From assembly GCA_937929945.1 (NCBI GenBank), contig CALFUK010000048.1, positions 1 through 64,000 of the forward strand: DNA of 64,000 nucleotides, written 5' to 3'. A model generated the notes under the pieces. The model saw nothing but the letters and a program-made list of their open reading frames with translations, was not told the origin of the DNA and made no database searches. How positions within the stretch are numbered: position 1 is the stretch's first letter; each line of letters begins with the position of its first letter. Position numbers and translations under genes: made by a program. Shown in pieces: positions 50,384 to 59,373 of this stretch. Source of the stretch: an uncultured Saprospiraceae bacterium (GTDB lineage Bacteria; Bacteroidota; Bacteroidia; Chitinophagales; Saprospiraceae).

Positions 50384-53300
50384 TTGTTATGTTCTATGAT
50401 TTGAATAAGCGATTGATTTTTGCCCGCTATGATCAGTTCTTTTCCACTGTCTAATCTGATCGATACGAGTGACTTCACATCTCCTTCGATGCTGAGGCCT
50501 GATTCGAGCATACTCTGGGCCTCAAAGGCTCCTTGTCCATCACCGAGCATGACAAGTCCACCGCCACTATCCAGCCTTGGCGTCTCTACTTCAGTCTGGT
50601 ATATATTACCCGCTAGGATAAGATCTTCGTGCCCATCTTGATTCACGTCCATAGTGAGGATGCCCATGATGGGAAACTCCTGAGCAGCTCTGGGCAGCAC
50701 TTTGACCTCAAAACCCTCAGCTGATTGCTGGAGCAAGATTGATTCGAAGGTGTTCACCTCTTTATTGAGTGATGAGCTGAGCTTAGAGCCATATATATCG
50801 ATCACAGAGGCATTAGCAAATTCCTCATAGCTCGGATATTTCTCATTGATGAATGGCATCTGCTGAGAGGAACATTCTTTACCTCGCAGCGGCACATATT
50901 CATCTTTATACTGATTACTGAGGACGATGTCATGCGTACCATTATCATCAAAATCATCAGCATAGACTCTGAAGGGCTGATCTGGAGTGGCCTTATACTT
51001 AGAGTTCAATCCCAGATTACCGATGACGTAGTCTGGATAGTTATCTCCATCAGCATTCACCTCAGCGACACTGTACCACCAACCTCGATGCTCATCGAGT
51101 CCATACTGCTCACTGACATTCTGTAGGACTCCATCGTCATTGCGAAATAAGCCTATGGATGTCCACTCCCCTACGGCGATCAGATCAGCGTCGCCATCTT
51201 GATCAAAATCTGTCACAATTAGATCATTGATGATCCCAAAAGTCTCTAAGTCAGGGGCTATCTTACTGGTCACATCTTGCAGCTTACCGTCTTCATATTG
51301 ATAGATGATCGAGGCAGCGTGTGCAGGGTATTGACGAGCTTTGATGCGATTCGCTACGATGATTTCTGCTCTGCCATCACCATCCAGATCGCTTGCTACT
51401 GCAGTGGAGCTACTCGCACTATTCTGAGAGAGTACGGACCCATTAGACTTCTTATATTGACCAGATCCGTCATTCAGGTACAGCCTATTCTGATAGTTCT
51501 GACTGGACGGCTCGAAGGCATTTCCCCCACTCGTGATAAATAGATCTTCGTCACCATCAGCATCGATATCCAGCACTAAGACACCCATGTCTTCATAGGC
51601 GGCATCAGCTTCTAAGACTGGCACTGATCGCTTCTCGAATGCTTGACCGGACTGAAGATATATGGTCGTCGCATAGCCTGCTGCTCCTCCGATGATCAGG
51701 TCCTGTGCTCCATCACCATTGAGATCTCCAGTGGCTAATTTTGGTCCTAGTGTAGACTGCCTCATCGGGAGTAATACTTCCTGTGCAAAATCATCAAAAT
51801 CATTCTCACGGTGGATGTAGTTCAAGCCATATTGGCCATTCGGTATGGTCTTGAAGTAAGTGCTCGCTTGGCTCACTGCTGGCTCCATATCTCTCGCTTC
51901 AGATGCCCTGATGCTGACAGTCTGATCTACGGTGAGGCCATACTTTTTGGTCACTTGACCACCAGGCCATAATACGATGAGAGAGTCAATACCCTCATCC
52001 GTCTGCATACCAAAATGGGCCGTAGGACTGACTGCACTGCGGTAGCCTCTGACTCGTTTGACCTCTGCGACTTGCACAGGCTTACCTGCTTGATGTAAAT
52101 AGACTTTAGCCATTGATTCTGAATTGTCTCCTTCCACATTCACCTGAAGATAGTGCCCCAGAGCGCGATCAGCTGCCAGATTGCGGTACAGACTCATTTC
52201 TTGATCTATGTTGTTAATGATGATGTCCAGATCTCCGTCTTGATCCAGGTCAGCCATGGCGGCCCCATTAGAGTAGGTAGAGTCTGTCAGGCCCCATTGA
52301 GAGGCTACATTTTTAAAGTGCAGCTCACCCTTATTTTTGTACATCGCATTGGGCAATTGACCTTCTGGCATGGAGTAGTACAGCTCTTTTTTGATGTCCA
52401 GAGGCACCTGGTTTTGGTAGCGTAGCTTAGCTGCTCTGACGCGCTGTTTGAAGTCATTATCCAGGCCATACCTGCGGTAGCCATTCGTCACGAATATATC
52501 CTTCTTCCCATCTAAATCATAGTCAGCTATCAGCCCTGCCCAGCTCCAGTCAGTTTTGGCGATACCGGCCATCTGTGACAGATTTTTGAATTTGGCTGTG
52601 CCGTCATTTACCTGCAGCGCATTATACATATACTGGTGCTGGAATCTCAGCCGATCCACCAGCAGGCTGAACTGTCTGGTATCCATGGATGCCATGAGCG
52701 TCTTGGATCTGATATGATCAGCTGCTGCCATATCCAGCACAAAGATGTCTTGCTTACCATCCTGGCTGATGTCATCAATATCCACTCCCATACCAAACAT
52801 AGAGACCTGATTCGTACGCTGCTTGGTCTCATCTTTAAAACTGCCATCCTGCTGGTTAATGTACATGACGTCTGGAAGGTAGTAGTCATTAGCGATGTAG
52901 ATGTCGGGGTAGCCGTCATCATTAATGTCGGACACTGACAGACCCAGCCCATAGGTGGGCTTAGTGATTCCACTGGTCAGGCTGACATCTGTATATTTAC
53001 CGTTGATATTCTCATACAGTCTGCTGATGCTCTGCAACTTATCAGCCTCATGAGTCGCTATACGCTGCAGGAATGCGATGGGATCGTAGCCATAGAGCAC
53101 GCTTTCATTCATGACGATGCAGTCCAGATCACCATCCAGATCGTAGTCAAAAAATGCCGACTGGGTAGAGATGCCATCATCAGCCAGTCCATATGCTTCT
53201 GCGGACTCTGTGAAACTTAGGTCTTGATTGTTGATGTAGAGGAGATTTTTCCGATCCGCTTGGGTATGTGGGCCTCCCTGCGAGATGTAGATGTCCAGCC

Positions 53301-53700
53301 AGCCATCGCCATTGACATCTGCGAATGTCACGCCATTGGACCAATGCTTATTCACATTGATGCCTGAAGTAGCTGTCACATCTTCAAATTTTAAGTCACC
53401 TTGATTTACGAATAGTTTGTTATCCACCATATTAGCCGTCATCACCACATCATCCAGACCATCATTATTAAGATCTGCGACACCGACTCCAGCTCCATTA
53501 TAGAAATAATCAAAGTCAAGTAGGTTAAACTTACTGGAGAGATCTTCCTCTAAAGTGTTAGAGAAATGGAGTCCTGATGCTGAGGCCTCTATCTTTTCAA
53601 AGAGGGGATCAGCTGCAGTGGACAATTGGCCTGACTCTGATGATTCTGGCTGGCAGGATATCAGGACGGCGAATAAGATGACACAGTATAGTACTCTCAT
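50380..53700 (-). CDS. Giant VCBS/FG-GAP repeat lipoprotein with UnbV (ASPIC) domain
   Basis: The product is 1,106 residues. The Met at 53700 is chosen because it gives a lipoprotein signal 'MRVLYCVILFAVLISC' with Cys at residue 16. Many FG-GAP/VCBS beta-propeller repeats follow, each with a Ca-binding-like 'D.N.DG..D' or 'D.DQDGDLD' motif (for example 'VADLNNDGLDDVV', 'FDYDLDGDLDCIV', 'VLDIDADGDEDLFI'). An UnbV/ASPIC domain lies in the middle (about 520-610, 'YLQVNVEGDN', 'HFGMQTDEGIDSLIVLWPGG'). Such proteins are common surface lipoproteins in Bacteroidota, often near SusCD genes; the function is not defined. It may be integrin-like in fold. A TAATTTTG -7 box lies at 53719..53712. Confidence 0.88.
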   Translation of the reverse strand: MRVLYCVILFAVLISCQPESSESGQLSTAADPLFEKIEASASGLHFSNTLEEDLSSKFNLLDFDYFYNGAGVGVADLNNDGLDDVVMTANMVDNKLFVNQGDLKFEDVTATSGINVNKHWSNGVTFADVNGDGWLDIYISQGGPHTQADRKNLLYINNQDLSFTESAEAYGLADDGISTQSAFFDYDLDGDLDCIVMNESVLYGYDPIAFLQRIATHEADKLQSISRLYENINGKYTDVSLTSGITKPTYGLGLSVSDINDDGYPDIYIANDYYLPDVMYINQQDGSFKDETKQRTNQVSMFGMGVDIDDISQDGKQDIFVLDMAAADHIRSKTLMASMDTRQFSLLVDRLRFQHQYMYNALQVNDGTAKFKNLSQMAGIAKTDWSWAGLIADYDLDGKKDIFVTNGYRRYGLDNDFKQRVRAAKLRYQNQVPLDIKKELYYSMPEGQLPNAMYKNKGELHFKNVASQWGLTDSTYSNGAAMADLDQDGDLDIIINNIDQEMSLYRNLAADRALGHYLQVNVEGDNSESMAKVYLHQAGKPVQVAEVKRVRGYRSAVSPTAHFGMQTDEGIDSLIVLWPGGQVTKKYGLTVDQTVSIRASEARDMEPAVSQASTYFKTIPNGQYGLNYIHRENDFDDFAQEVLLPMRQSTLGPKLATGDLNGDGAQDLIIGGAAGYATTIYLQSGQAFEKRSVPVLEADAAYEDMGVLVLDIDADGDEDLFITSGGNAFEPSSQNYQNRLYLNDGSGQYKKSNGSVLSQNSASSSTAVASDLDGDGRAEIIVANRIKARQYPAHAASIIYQYEDGKLQDVTSKIAPDLETFGIINDLIVTDFDQDGDADLIAVGEWTSIGLFRNDDGVLQNVSEQYGLDEHRGWWYSVAEVNADGDNYPDYVIGNLGLNSKYKATPDQPFRVYADDFDDNGTHDIVLSNQYKDEYVPLRGKECSSQQMPFINEKYPSYEEFANASVIDIYGSKLSSSLNKEVNTFESILLQQSAEGFEVKVLPRAAQEFPIMGILTMDVNQDGHEDLILAGNIYQTEVETPRLDSGGGLVMLGDGQGAFEAQSMLESGLSIEGDVKSLVSIRLDSGKELIIAGKNQSLIQIIEHNK

Positions 53701-53711
53701 ATTTAGAAAGA

Positions 53712-53719
53712 CAAAATTA
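53712..53719 (-). promoter_or_regulatory. -7 box for the VCBS/UnbV gene
   Basis: The minus strand reads TAATTTTG, an exact TAnnTTTG match, 11 nt before the ATG at 53700. No -33 match is seen. The divergent cdsA start is only 53 bp away, and TACCTTG (53741-53747) just before the cdsA ATG could be its own -7 element. Confidence 0.5.
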
Positions 53720-53753
53720 ACCAATCCCCTGTATATCTCTTACCTTGCGCGCG

Positions 53754-54575
53754 ATGGATGCAAATCTGAGGCAAAGAATCATTTCTGGGGTCATAATGGC
53801 TGGGCTAGTGCTCTCTTTATTACTCTACAGTGCAGGTACGGCTCAGGCCTTATTCATTATCATTATGCTGGCCATGCTGTATGAATTTTCGGCTATCAGT
53901 CTGGCTGGTGTATCGGGTGCATTCTCCTATGTATTCTGGTCTATTTTTGGGTCCCTCGCTATGGTCTTGCTGCTGGTATACAAATACCCAGATCGGCAAT
54001 ATATGGACCTAATAAGCTATTTATCAGTCGCTTACATCAGCATCAATATCCTCATGCTTCTGGTGCAGAAGAAGACTCTCCTGCCCCTTGTGCCACTTAT
54101 CCAGTCATATCTCTATATTACCATCCCGAGCGTGATCCTTTTATTTTGGATCAGATTCAATGATGATTATGGTCTGACTTTACTTGGAGTCTTTTTCATG
54201 ATCTGGGGCAGCGATGTATTCGCCTATTTTGCAGGCAGACAGTTTGGCAAGCGAAAATTATTTCCCGCCATATCACCTAAAAAGACCTGGGCTGGCTTCA
54301 TTGGAGCTGGGATCGGGACGCTTATTTTAGCTGCAGTTTTCAGTCAAGTATTAGTTCATCTACCACTGATTCAGTGGCTCATCATGGGTCTATTGATTTG
54401 GCTGTTTGGGAGTCTGGGAGATCTGGTAGAGTCTTCGTTCAAGCGTCATTTTAACATCAAAGACTCGGGGACCATCCTGGCGGGTCACGGTGGATTCTTG
54501 GACAGATTAGACAGTTTTATTTTTGCCATCCCCGTGGTCATTCTTTATCTAAATCTTGTATCACATGCTTCATAA
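53754..54575 (+). CDS. cdsA: Phosphatidate cytidylyltransferase
   Basis: A 273-residue integral membrane enzyme from the ATG at 53754 (a TTG nine bases upstream is also open but less likely). It has about eight hydrophobic segments and the family signature near the C-terminus: 'SPKKTWAGFIGAGIGT' (about 177-192) followed by 'GSLGDLVESSFKRHFNIKDSG' in part (about 219-238). It makes CDP-diacylglycerol from phosphatidate and CTP. It overlaps the psd gene downstream by 11 bp, so the two phospholipid genes form one unit. Confidence 0.95.
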   Translation: MDANLRQRIISGVIMAGLVLSLLLYSAGTAQALFIIIMLAMLYEFSAISLAGVSGAFSYVFWSIFGSLAMVLLLVYKYPDRQYMDLISYLSVAYISINILMLLVQKKTLLPLVPLIQSYLYITIPSVILLFWIRFNDDYGLTLLGVFFMIWGSDVFAYFAGRQFGKRKLFPAISPKKTWAGFIGAGIGTLILAAVFSQVLVHLPLIQWLIMGLLIWLFGSLGDLVESSFKRHFNIKDSGTILAGHGGFLDRLDSFIFAIPVVILYLNLVSHAS

Positions 54576-55218
54576 AGAAGGAAAATCCATTTTCGCTATA
54601 CTCATCGGAGCGCTCGTCCTTCTCATCTGGGCTGTAGGTTCCACCACAGGCATCATCAGCATCTTGATGTGGGTACTACTCGCCTTTGTGGTCTTCATGC
54701 TCATCTTCAGCATCCAGTTCTTCAGAAACCCTACACGTGTGATCCCTCAGCTCGATGACCGCAAGATCTATGCGCCAGCTGATGGTAAAGTCGTGGTGAT
54801 CGAAGAAGCTGTAGAAAGCGAATATTTTAAAGATAAGCGCCTGATGGTCTCCATCTTCATGTCGCCTCTAAATGTACATGCTAATCGAGTGCCTGTCAGT
54901 GGTAGCGTGACCTATGCCAAGTACCACAAAGGCAAATACCTGGTGGCGTGGCACCCTAAGTCATCCACCGAGAATGAGCGTACGACCACAGTCATCCAAT
55001 CAGACGGAAAAGAGATCTTAGTCCGACAGATCGCTGGAGCCGTCGCCAGACGCATCAAAAACTATATGAGCGAAGGCCAATCCGTAACGCAAGGCCAAGA
55101 GCTGGGCTTCATCAAGTTTGGCTCCAGGTCAGATATATTCTTGCCGCTGGGCACCAAAATCAATGTGACGATGGACCAGATGGTGAAGGGGAATATTGAT
55201 GTAATAGCGGAGTGGTAA
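54565..55218 (+). CDS. psd: Phosphatidylserine decarboxylase-family proenzyme
   Basis: A 217-residue protein from the ATG at 54565 with two N-terminal transmembrane segments (about 9-28 and 32-52). It has 'FFRNPTRVIP', 'YAPADGKVVVIEE', 'MSPLNVHANRVPVSG' and the C-terminal 'IKFGSRSDIFLP' (about 189-200). The Gly-Ser of the last motif is the self-cleavage site that makes the pyruvoyl cofactor. It is the short, PSD-A-like form. With cdsA it completes two steps to phosphatidylethanolamine (the middle enzyme, phosphatidylserine synthase, is not in the window). Confidence 0.93.
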   Translation: MLHKEGKSIFAILIGALVLLIWAVGSTTGIISILMWVLLAFVVFMLIFSIQFFRNPTRVIPQLDDRKIYAPADGKVVVIEEAVESEYFKDKRLMVSIFMSPLNVHANRVPVSGSVTYAKYHKGKYLVAWHPKSSTENERTTTVIQSDGKEILVRQIAGAVARRIKNYMSEGQSVTQGQELGFIKFGSRSDIFLPLGTKINVTMDQMVKGNIDVIAEW

Positions 55219-55297
55219 TTAGCTCAACTGGTTTTAGTGAAAATCTTAATAGCTAATCATTATCCCGTTTCATTCTCTTAAGCTTAATGCGAAGGAC

Positions 55298-56299
55298 TTA
55301 CGACCGCACCATATTAGCTATCGCCTTGATCCAGGCGGGATCATCATTCAGACTGGCTACCAGATCCAGCTTCTCCCCGCCCTCTTCCTCAAACTCTTCT
55401 CGATACTCATAGCCGATCTCGATCGTGGTCTCTAAGCAGTCAGCGACGAATGCAGGGGAAAATACCAATAAGTTCTTATTTCCTTTTTCGACCTGCTCTT
55501 TAATCATGTAGTCCGTATAGGGCTCCACCCATTTTTCTGGACCAAACCTGGACTGATAACACACGGTAAATTTGTCTCTGGGTATGCCCAGCTTTTCCGC
55601 GATGGCGAAGGCAGTGGCGTGGCATTGGGCAGAATAACAAAGGCTGTTTTCTGGTACAATGCTCTGGCAGCAGTCAGGGCCGCACTGACAGTAGTCGTTC
55701 TCTTTTTTGAGATAGCGCACGGGCACCCCATGAAATGAAAACAGAAAATGATCATACGCAGCCAAATCGTACTGTCGCGCATTCTTGCAATAGATATCGA
55801 TCACCTCAGGATTGTCATAGTATGATCCGATGAATCTGATGCCTGGCAGCAGCTCTCTGCGCCTCATGATGTCCATCACCTCTTCGAATACGGACCCTGT
55901 AGTGGCAGAAGCATACTGAGGAAAGAGCGGCAAGATGGTCAGCTCCGTCACATGATGCTCGCGCATCCGCTTCAGGGCAGACTCTATGGATGGATTCTGA
56001 TACCTCATGGCTAGCTCCACGTGATAGTCATCTCCCAGTTCTACTTGGACACCCTCTGCGACTCGCTGTCCATAGACTTTAAGCGGCGAGCCTTCTTTCA
56101 TCCAGAGTCGGTCGTAGAGTTTCGCCACTCTGCCAGACCGTATGGGTACTACGATGCCTTGGAAGAGGGCATAGCGAAATGGCCAGACCAGGTCAATCAC
56201 TCGCCTGTCAGTCAGAAACTGATTGAGGTAAGTCTTGAGCCCTTTTCTTGTGGGGGCATCTGGGGTACCGAGATTGACTAAGAGGATTCCTTTCTTCAT
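55298..56299 (-). CDS. hemH: Ferrochelatase
   Basis: A 333-residue enzyme from the ATG at 56299, which starts 'MKKGILLVNLGTPDAP', the usual N-terminus. The catalytic His is in 'FSFHGVP' (near residue 187) and the metal-path Glu is in 'CLETTIEIG' (near 285). A Cys-rich insertion (about 199-226, with 'YCQCGPDCC') follows, reminiscent of forms with metal or Fe-S binding. It inserts iron into protoporphyrin IX. The promoter is only a few bases upstream. It converges on psd. Confidence 0.95.
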   Translation of the reverse strand: MKKGILLVNLGTPDAPTRKGLKTYLNQFLTDRRVIDLVWPFRYALFQGIVVPIRSGRVAKLYDRLWMKEGSPLKVYGQRVAEGVQVELGDDYHVELAMRYQNPSIESALKRMREHHVTELTILPLFPQYASATTGSVFEEVMDIMRRRELLPGIRFIGSYYDNPEVIDIYCKNARQYDLAAYDHFLFSFHGVPVRYLKKENDYCQCGPDCCQSIVPENSLCYSAQCHATAFAIAEKLGIPRDKFTVCYQSRFGPEKWVEPYTDYMIKEQVEKGNKNLLVFSPAFVADCLETTIEIGYEYREEFEEEGGEKLDLVASLNDDPAWIKAIANMVRS

Positions 56300-56305
56300 G
56301 ATGCG

Positions 56306-56336
56306 CAAAAGTAAAGTCGTACAACGGCACCACAAA
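56306..56336 (-). promoter_or_regulatory. hemH promoter
   Basis: On the minus strand TTTG (56336..56333), 19 bp, TACTTTTG (56313..56306) matches the Bacteroidota consensus exactly. The ATG is only 6 nt after the -7 box, so the transcript must be leaderless or nearly so. Confidence 0.8.
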
Positions 56337-56411
56337 TACATAGTTTAAATAATTACAGATTAAATCATATGCCTCTGAAGGCAGCACCTCTTCCATAATC
56401 TGGAAAAAAGA

Positions 56412-56419
56412 TAGATTTG
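56412..56419 (+). promoter_or_regulatory. -7 box for surE
   Basis: TAGATTTG matches TAnnTTTG and lies 18 nt before the surE ATG; no -33 match is clear. Confidence 0.45.
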
Positions 56420-56437
56420 TGCTCAAATAAGAATGAA

Positions 56438-57211
56438 ATGACAAAACCTAACATACTGATCGTCAATGATGATGGCATCCTCGCTCCTGGTATAGCTGCT
56501 CTGATCGAAGCCGTGAAAACCATCGGTACACCCTACGTCATGGCACCTGATAAGCCCCAGTCCGGACAGGGCCACGCCATCACCATACATGATCCGATTA
56601 AGGTCAAAGAGGTATTTCATTTTACGGGCCTGAAAGCCTACAAGTGCTCAGGGACACCAGTAGACTGTGTCAAAATCGCGCGGCACGTGATGTATAAGGA
56701 CATTGACTTTGATCTCTGTGTATCTGGTATCAATCATGGCTCTAACGCCGCCATCAATATCATCTACTCAGGGACCATGTCAGCAGCAATGGAGGCGAGC
56801 CTGGAGGGCATTCCCGCCATCGGATTCTCGCTCTGTGATATATCGATGGAGGCTGACTTCACAGCAGCGACTCACTATGCCGCGAAGATGATCAGGTGGG
56901 CCTTGGATCATGAGTTCAAGAAGAGCCTGCTGCTCAACGTGAATATCCCCAAGCTACCCATCGAAGAAATTAAAGGCATCAAGGTCTGCCGGCAAGGAAA
57001 GTCAGGGTGGAAAGAAGACTTCATGGAAGTGAAGAATCCGCGAGGAGAGTCCTACTACTGGATGACCGGTGAATTCGTCCTCTATGAAGAAGCAGAAGAC
57101 ACTGACATCAATGCTCTGGGTAATGGCTATATCTCCGTCGTCCCCTCCATGCACGATCTTACGGCCCATCCCGCGCTGGAAGAATTCAGATATTTAGAGG
57201 ACAGCCAGTAA
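56438..57211 (+). CDS. surE: 5'-nucleotidase SurE
   Basis: A 257-residue nucleotidase from the ATG at 56438. The metal-binding 'NDDG' (about residues 9-12 in 'ILIVNDDGILAPG') and 'SGINHGSNAA' (about 93-102) and 'YSGTMSAAMEA' (about 106-116) are SurE signatures. It removes phosphate from nucleoside 5'-monophosphates, in stationary-phase maintenance in other bacteria. It is followed, after a 240-bp gap, by a small membrane protein gene and lpxB, a neighbourhood often seen in Bacteroidota. Confidence 0.95.
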   Translation: MTKPNILIVNDDGILAPGIAALIEAVKTIGTPYVMAPDKPQSGQGHAITIHDPIKVKEVFHFTGLKAYKCSGTPVDCVKIARHVMYKDIDFDLCVSGINHGSNAAINIIYSGTMSAAMEASLEGIPAIGFSLCDISMEADFTAATHYAAKMIRWALDHEFKKSLLLNVNIPKLPIEEIKGIKVCRQGKSGWKEDFMEVKNPRGESYYWMTGEFVLYEEAEDTDINALGNGYISVVPSMHDLTAHPALEEFRYLEDSQ

Positions 57212-57451
57212 ACATTTTTTAAGCTAATTGCTCTAAGAGCCAGATAAGCTGAGCAGAATCGTTGGGTGATTCCATTTTATCGCTGGTATAAATAGTTAAT
57301 GTTACCTGACCACTGCCAGCTACTCTTGACTATTTAATGCCTGTGGCATCCTGACTCGATCATTTTGTGAAACACACTAATTCTAATTAGCACATACACA
57401 TTTAAAAATCTTAGCTTAACTTATGGATTCAATAACTAAAGCAATACATCA

Positions 57452-57763
57452 TTGAGAATTCAAAGAGGAAATGTTTTCATTGCATTTATGATCGGTATAT
57501 TTCTGCCCTGTGCAGGCTTCTACCTATTAAAGTGGTTATTTCAGACAGCGGAAGTCTCAGGCCTGATCGATGCTGCTGACTATGCGATGAACAGCCGCCG
57601 TGTGCGCACCATCACCATCATAGCTATCTGTATGAATCTGATACCACTGCAAGTCTTTCAGAGGCGGAAGGAAGGCAATAGCATCAGAGGCATAGCCATA
57701 GCTACTGTGCTCATGGCAGGCGTTTGGTTTTATTGGTTTTTCGACTCGCTGTACCCCGCATGA
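57452..57763 (+). CDS. Small membrane protein between surE and lpxB
   Basis: A 103-residue protein with three hydrophobic segments (about 8-30, 52-66 and 80-98) and a polar, Arg-rich middle ('MNSRRVRTITI', 'FQRRKEGNS'). The start is a TTG at 57452, because no earlier in-frame ATG fits; the ATG at 57488 would remove 12 residues of the first segment. The stop overlaps the lpxB ATG (ATGA), so the two are probably translated together. I do not recognise a named family; its place suggests a role in lipid A or envelope work. Confidence 0.75.
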   Translation: MRIQRGNVFIAFMIGIFLPCAGFYLLKWLFQTAEVSGLIDAADYAMNSRRVRTITIIAICMNLIPLQVFQRRKEGNSIRGIAIATVLMAGVWFYWFFDSLYPA

Positions 57764-58878
57764 GTCAGAAGATATTTATGATTGCTGGAGAGGCCTCGGG
57801 CGATCTATATGGTGCACAGCTGGCTAAGAAGCTCCTGGCTCAGCGTCCAGATATCCAGCTCAGTGGCTGGGGAGGCGATCAGATGGAGGCTGCAGGCGTA
57901 GAAGTGCTAAGACATATCTCCAGCCTCTCTTTTATGGGTTTTGCCGAAGTACTGCAAAAGGCCATCAGTATCCAGAAGCTTTTTAAAGAATGTCGACATA
58001 CCATCTCAACGAGGAGATATGATGCGATCATCTTTATCGATTTTCCAGGATTTAACCTGAGGATGGCTAAGTGGGTCAAAGGACATCTCCAAGCGCATAC
58101 CATCCAATACATATCGCCTAAAATCTGGGCTTGGAAAGAGAGCCGGGTGCATGACATACGCAAGTACATTGATACGCTCATCTGCATCTTTCCCTTTGAA
58201 GTAGAGCTATACCGCTCACATGGCATCACAGCCTACTACTGTGGCCATCCACTCGTGGCTCATCTCGACAGAGCTAGAGAGCAATCTCTCTCCACAAAGG
58301 ACAAAAAACGGGAGCACCTCGATATAGCTCTGATGCCGGGCAGTCGTAAACAAGAGATCGATAAGATCTTACCCGTCATGCTAGAATTTAGCCAATTCTT
58401 TCCCGAGCATGACTTCACCATAGGAGGCATGTCTCTGCACGGACCGACATATTATCAGTCCATCATTGATCAGTCTGGTGTGATAAATATACAGCTCAGC
58501 ATGGATGAGAATCACAGCCTACTCGCCCAGTCAGACATAGCCATCAATACATCTGGCACTGTCACCTTAGAGGCAGCTCTACTGCAAACACCGCAGATAG
58601 TCCTCTACAAGGCAAATCCCGTGAGCTATCTTATCGGAAAATCAATCTTGAACATAAAATACATCAGTCTTCCTAATATCTTACTCAGCCAAGAATTGGT
58701 CCCAGAGCTTATACAATCTGAGTGTCACGCTGATCAAATCAGAGAATCAATGATTCATATCATACAAAATCAATCCATTCAGATGACTGGCTATCAAAAA
58801 ATTAGGGAGATTCTTAAGAATTCTCAGAATGAGAGAGGAGTTGTAGATCTAATCTTAGATCGAATAAGCCTAATATAA
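57760..58878 (+). CDS. lpxB: Lipid-A-disaccharide synthase
   Basis: A 372-residue glycosyltransferase (GT19) from the ATG at 57760. It begins 'MSQKIFMIAGEASGDLYGA', the LpxB N-terminal signature, and has 'ISPKIWAWKESRVHDIRKYID' in part (about 112-132), 'GHPLVAH' (about 162-168), 'ALMPGSRKQEI' (about 189-199) and 'SGTVTLEAAL' (about 265-274). It joins UDP-2,3-diacylglucosamine and lipid X at the inner membrane. It overlaps the small membrane protein gene by 4 bp. Confidence 0.95.
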   Translation: MSQKIFMIAGEASGDLYGAQLAKKLLAQRPDIQLSGWGGDQMEAAGVEVLRHISSLSFMGFAEVLQKAISIQKLFKECRHTISTRRYDAIIFIDFPGFNLRMAKWVKGHLQAHTIQYISPKIWAWKESRVHDIRKYIDTLICIFPFEVELYRSHGITAYYCGHPLVAHLDRAREQSLSTKDKKREHLDIALMPGSRKQEIDKILPVMLEFSQFFPEHDFTIGGMSLHGPTYYQSIIDQSGVINIQLSMDENHSLLAQSDIAINTSGTVTLEAALLQTPQIVLYKANPVSYLIGKSILNIKYISLPNILLSQELVPELIQSECHADQIRESMIHIIQNQSIQMTGYQKIREILKNSQNERGVVDLILDRISLI

Positions 58879-58882
58879 AGCG

Positions 58883-58910
58883 AGGTTACCCAATTTTCAC
58901 TGAGTAACCT
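58883..58910. terminator. Weak hairpin after lpxB
   Basis: AGGTTACCCA pairs with TGAGTAACCT with one mismatch and an 8-nt loop, just past the lpxB stop. No T-run follows, so intrinsic termination is doubtful. Confidence 0.45.
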
Positions 58911-59373
58911 TCACATAAATTAACACCTTTTAACTATGACTCAAAGATATACAATGAGTCGCTTGAGGACACCTACATAAGGCAGACAGATTTCTACAGA
59001 TCATCTACAAAAAGTAATCAAATGTTAACTTTATTTTTCCATAAAACCATTTAAAACTGACTAAAAATGCGCATAGCAATAGACGGTCAATTAAATGCGA
59101 AAGCATGTCCTATAAGTATAGTTACCAGCAGCAGTCGTTGAAAACTCTATGCGCAAGAATCCGATTCAACTTTACTTATATAATAGTGTAGACTGTAAAT
59201 TTTTACCCAGCTAATATGCTCTACAGATTTTCGTTGATTCGATGACCATAGCCGAAGCATGACATTGATCATCCATAGCAAGACAGATCAACAAAATATA
59301 TCTGTGGTAATATGCATTATAGTTGAGCTGTGCTGAGCGATTCACTTATATTTGAAGCATATAATCATTCTAC
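58911..59373. other. Intergenic region with a possible structured RNA
   Basis: No coding gene is seen in this 463-bp stretch. At 59068-59155 a perfect 9-bp inverted repeat (TGCGCATAG/CTATGCGCA) closes an 88-nt stretch that contains ATGC-GAAA-GCAT and CTATA-AG-TATAG hairpins. On the minus strand the closing stem is followed by five T residues. The promoter of the desaturase gene is at the right end. Confidence 0.4.
59323..59354 (+). promoter_or_regulatory. Promoter of the fatty acid desaturase gene
   Basis: TTG (59323-59325), 21 bp, TATATTTG (59347-59354) fits the Bacteroidota -33/-7 pattern. The ATG is 19 nt after the -7 box. Confidence 0.65.
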
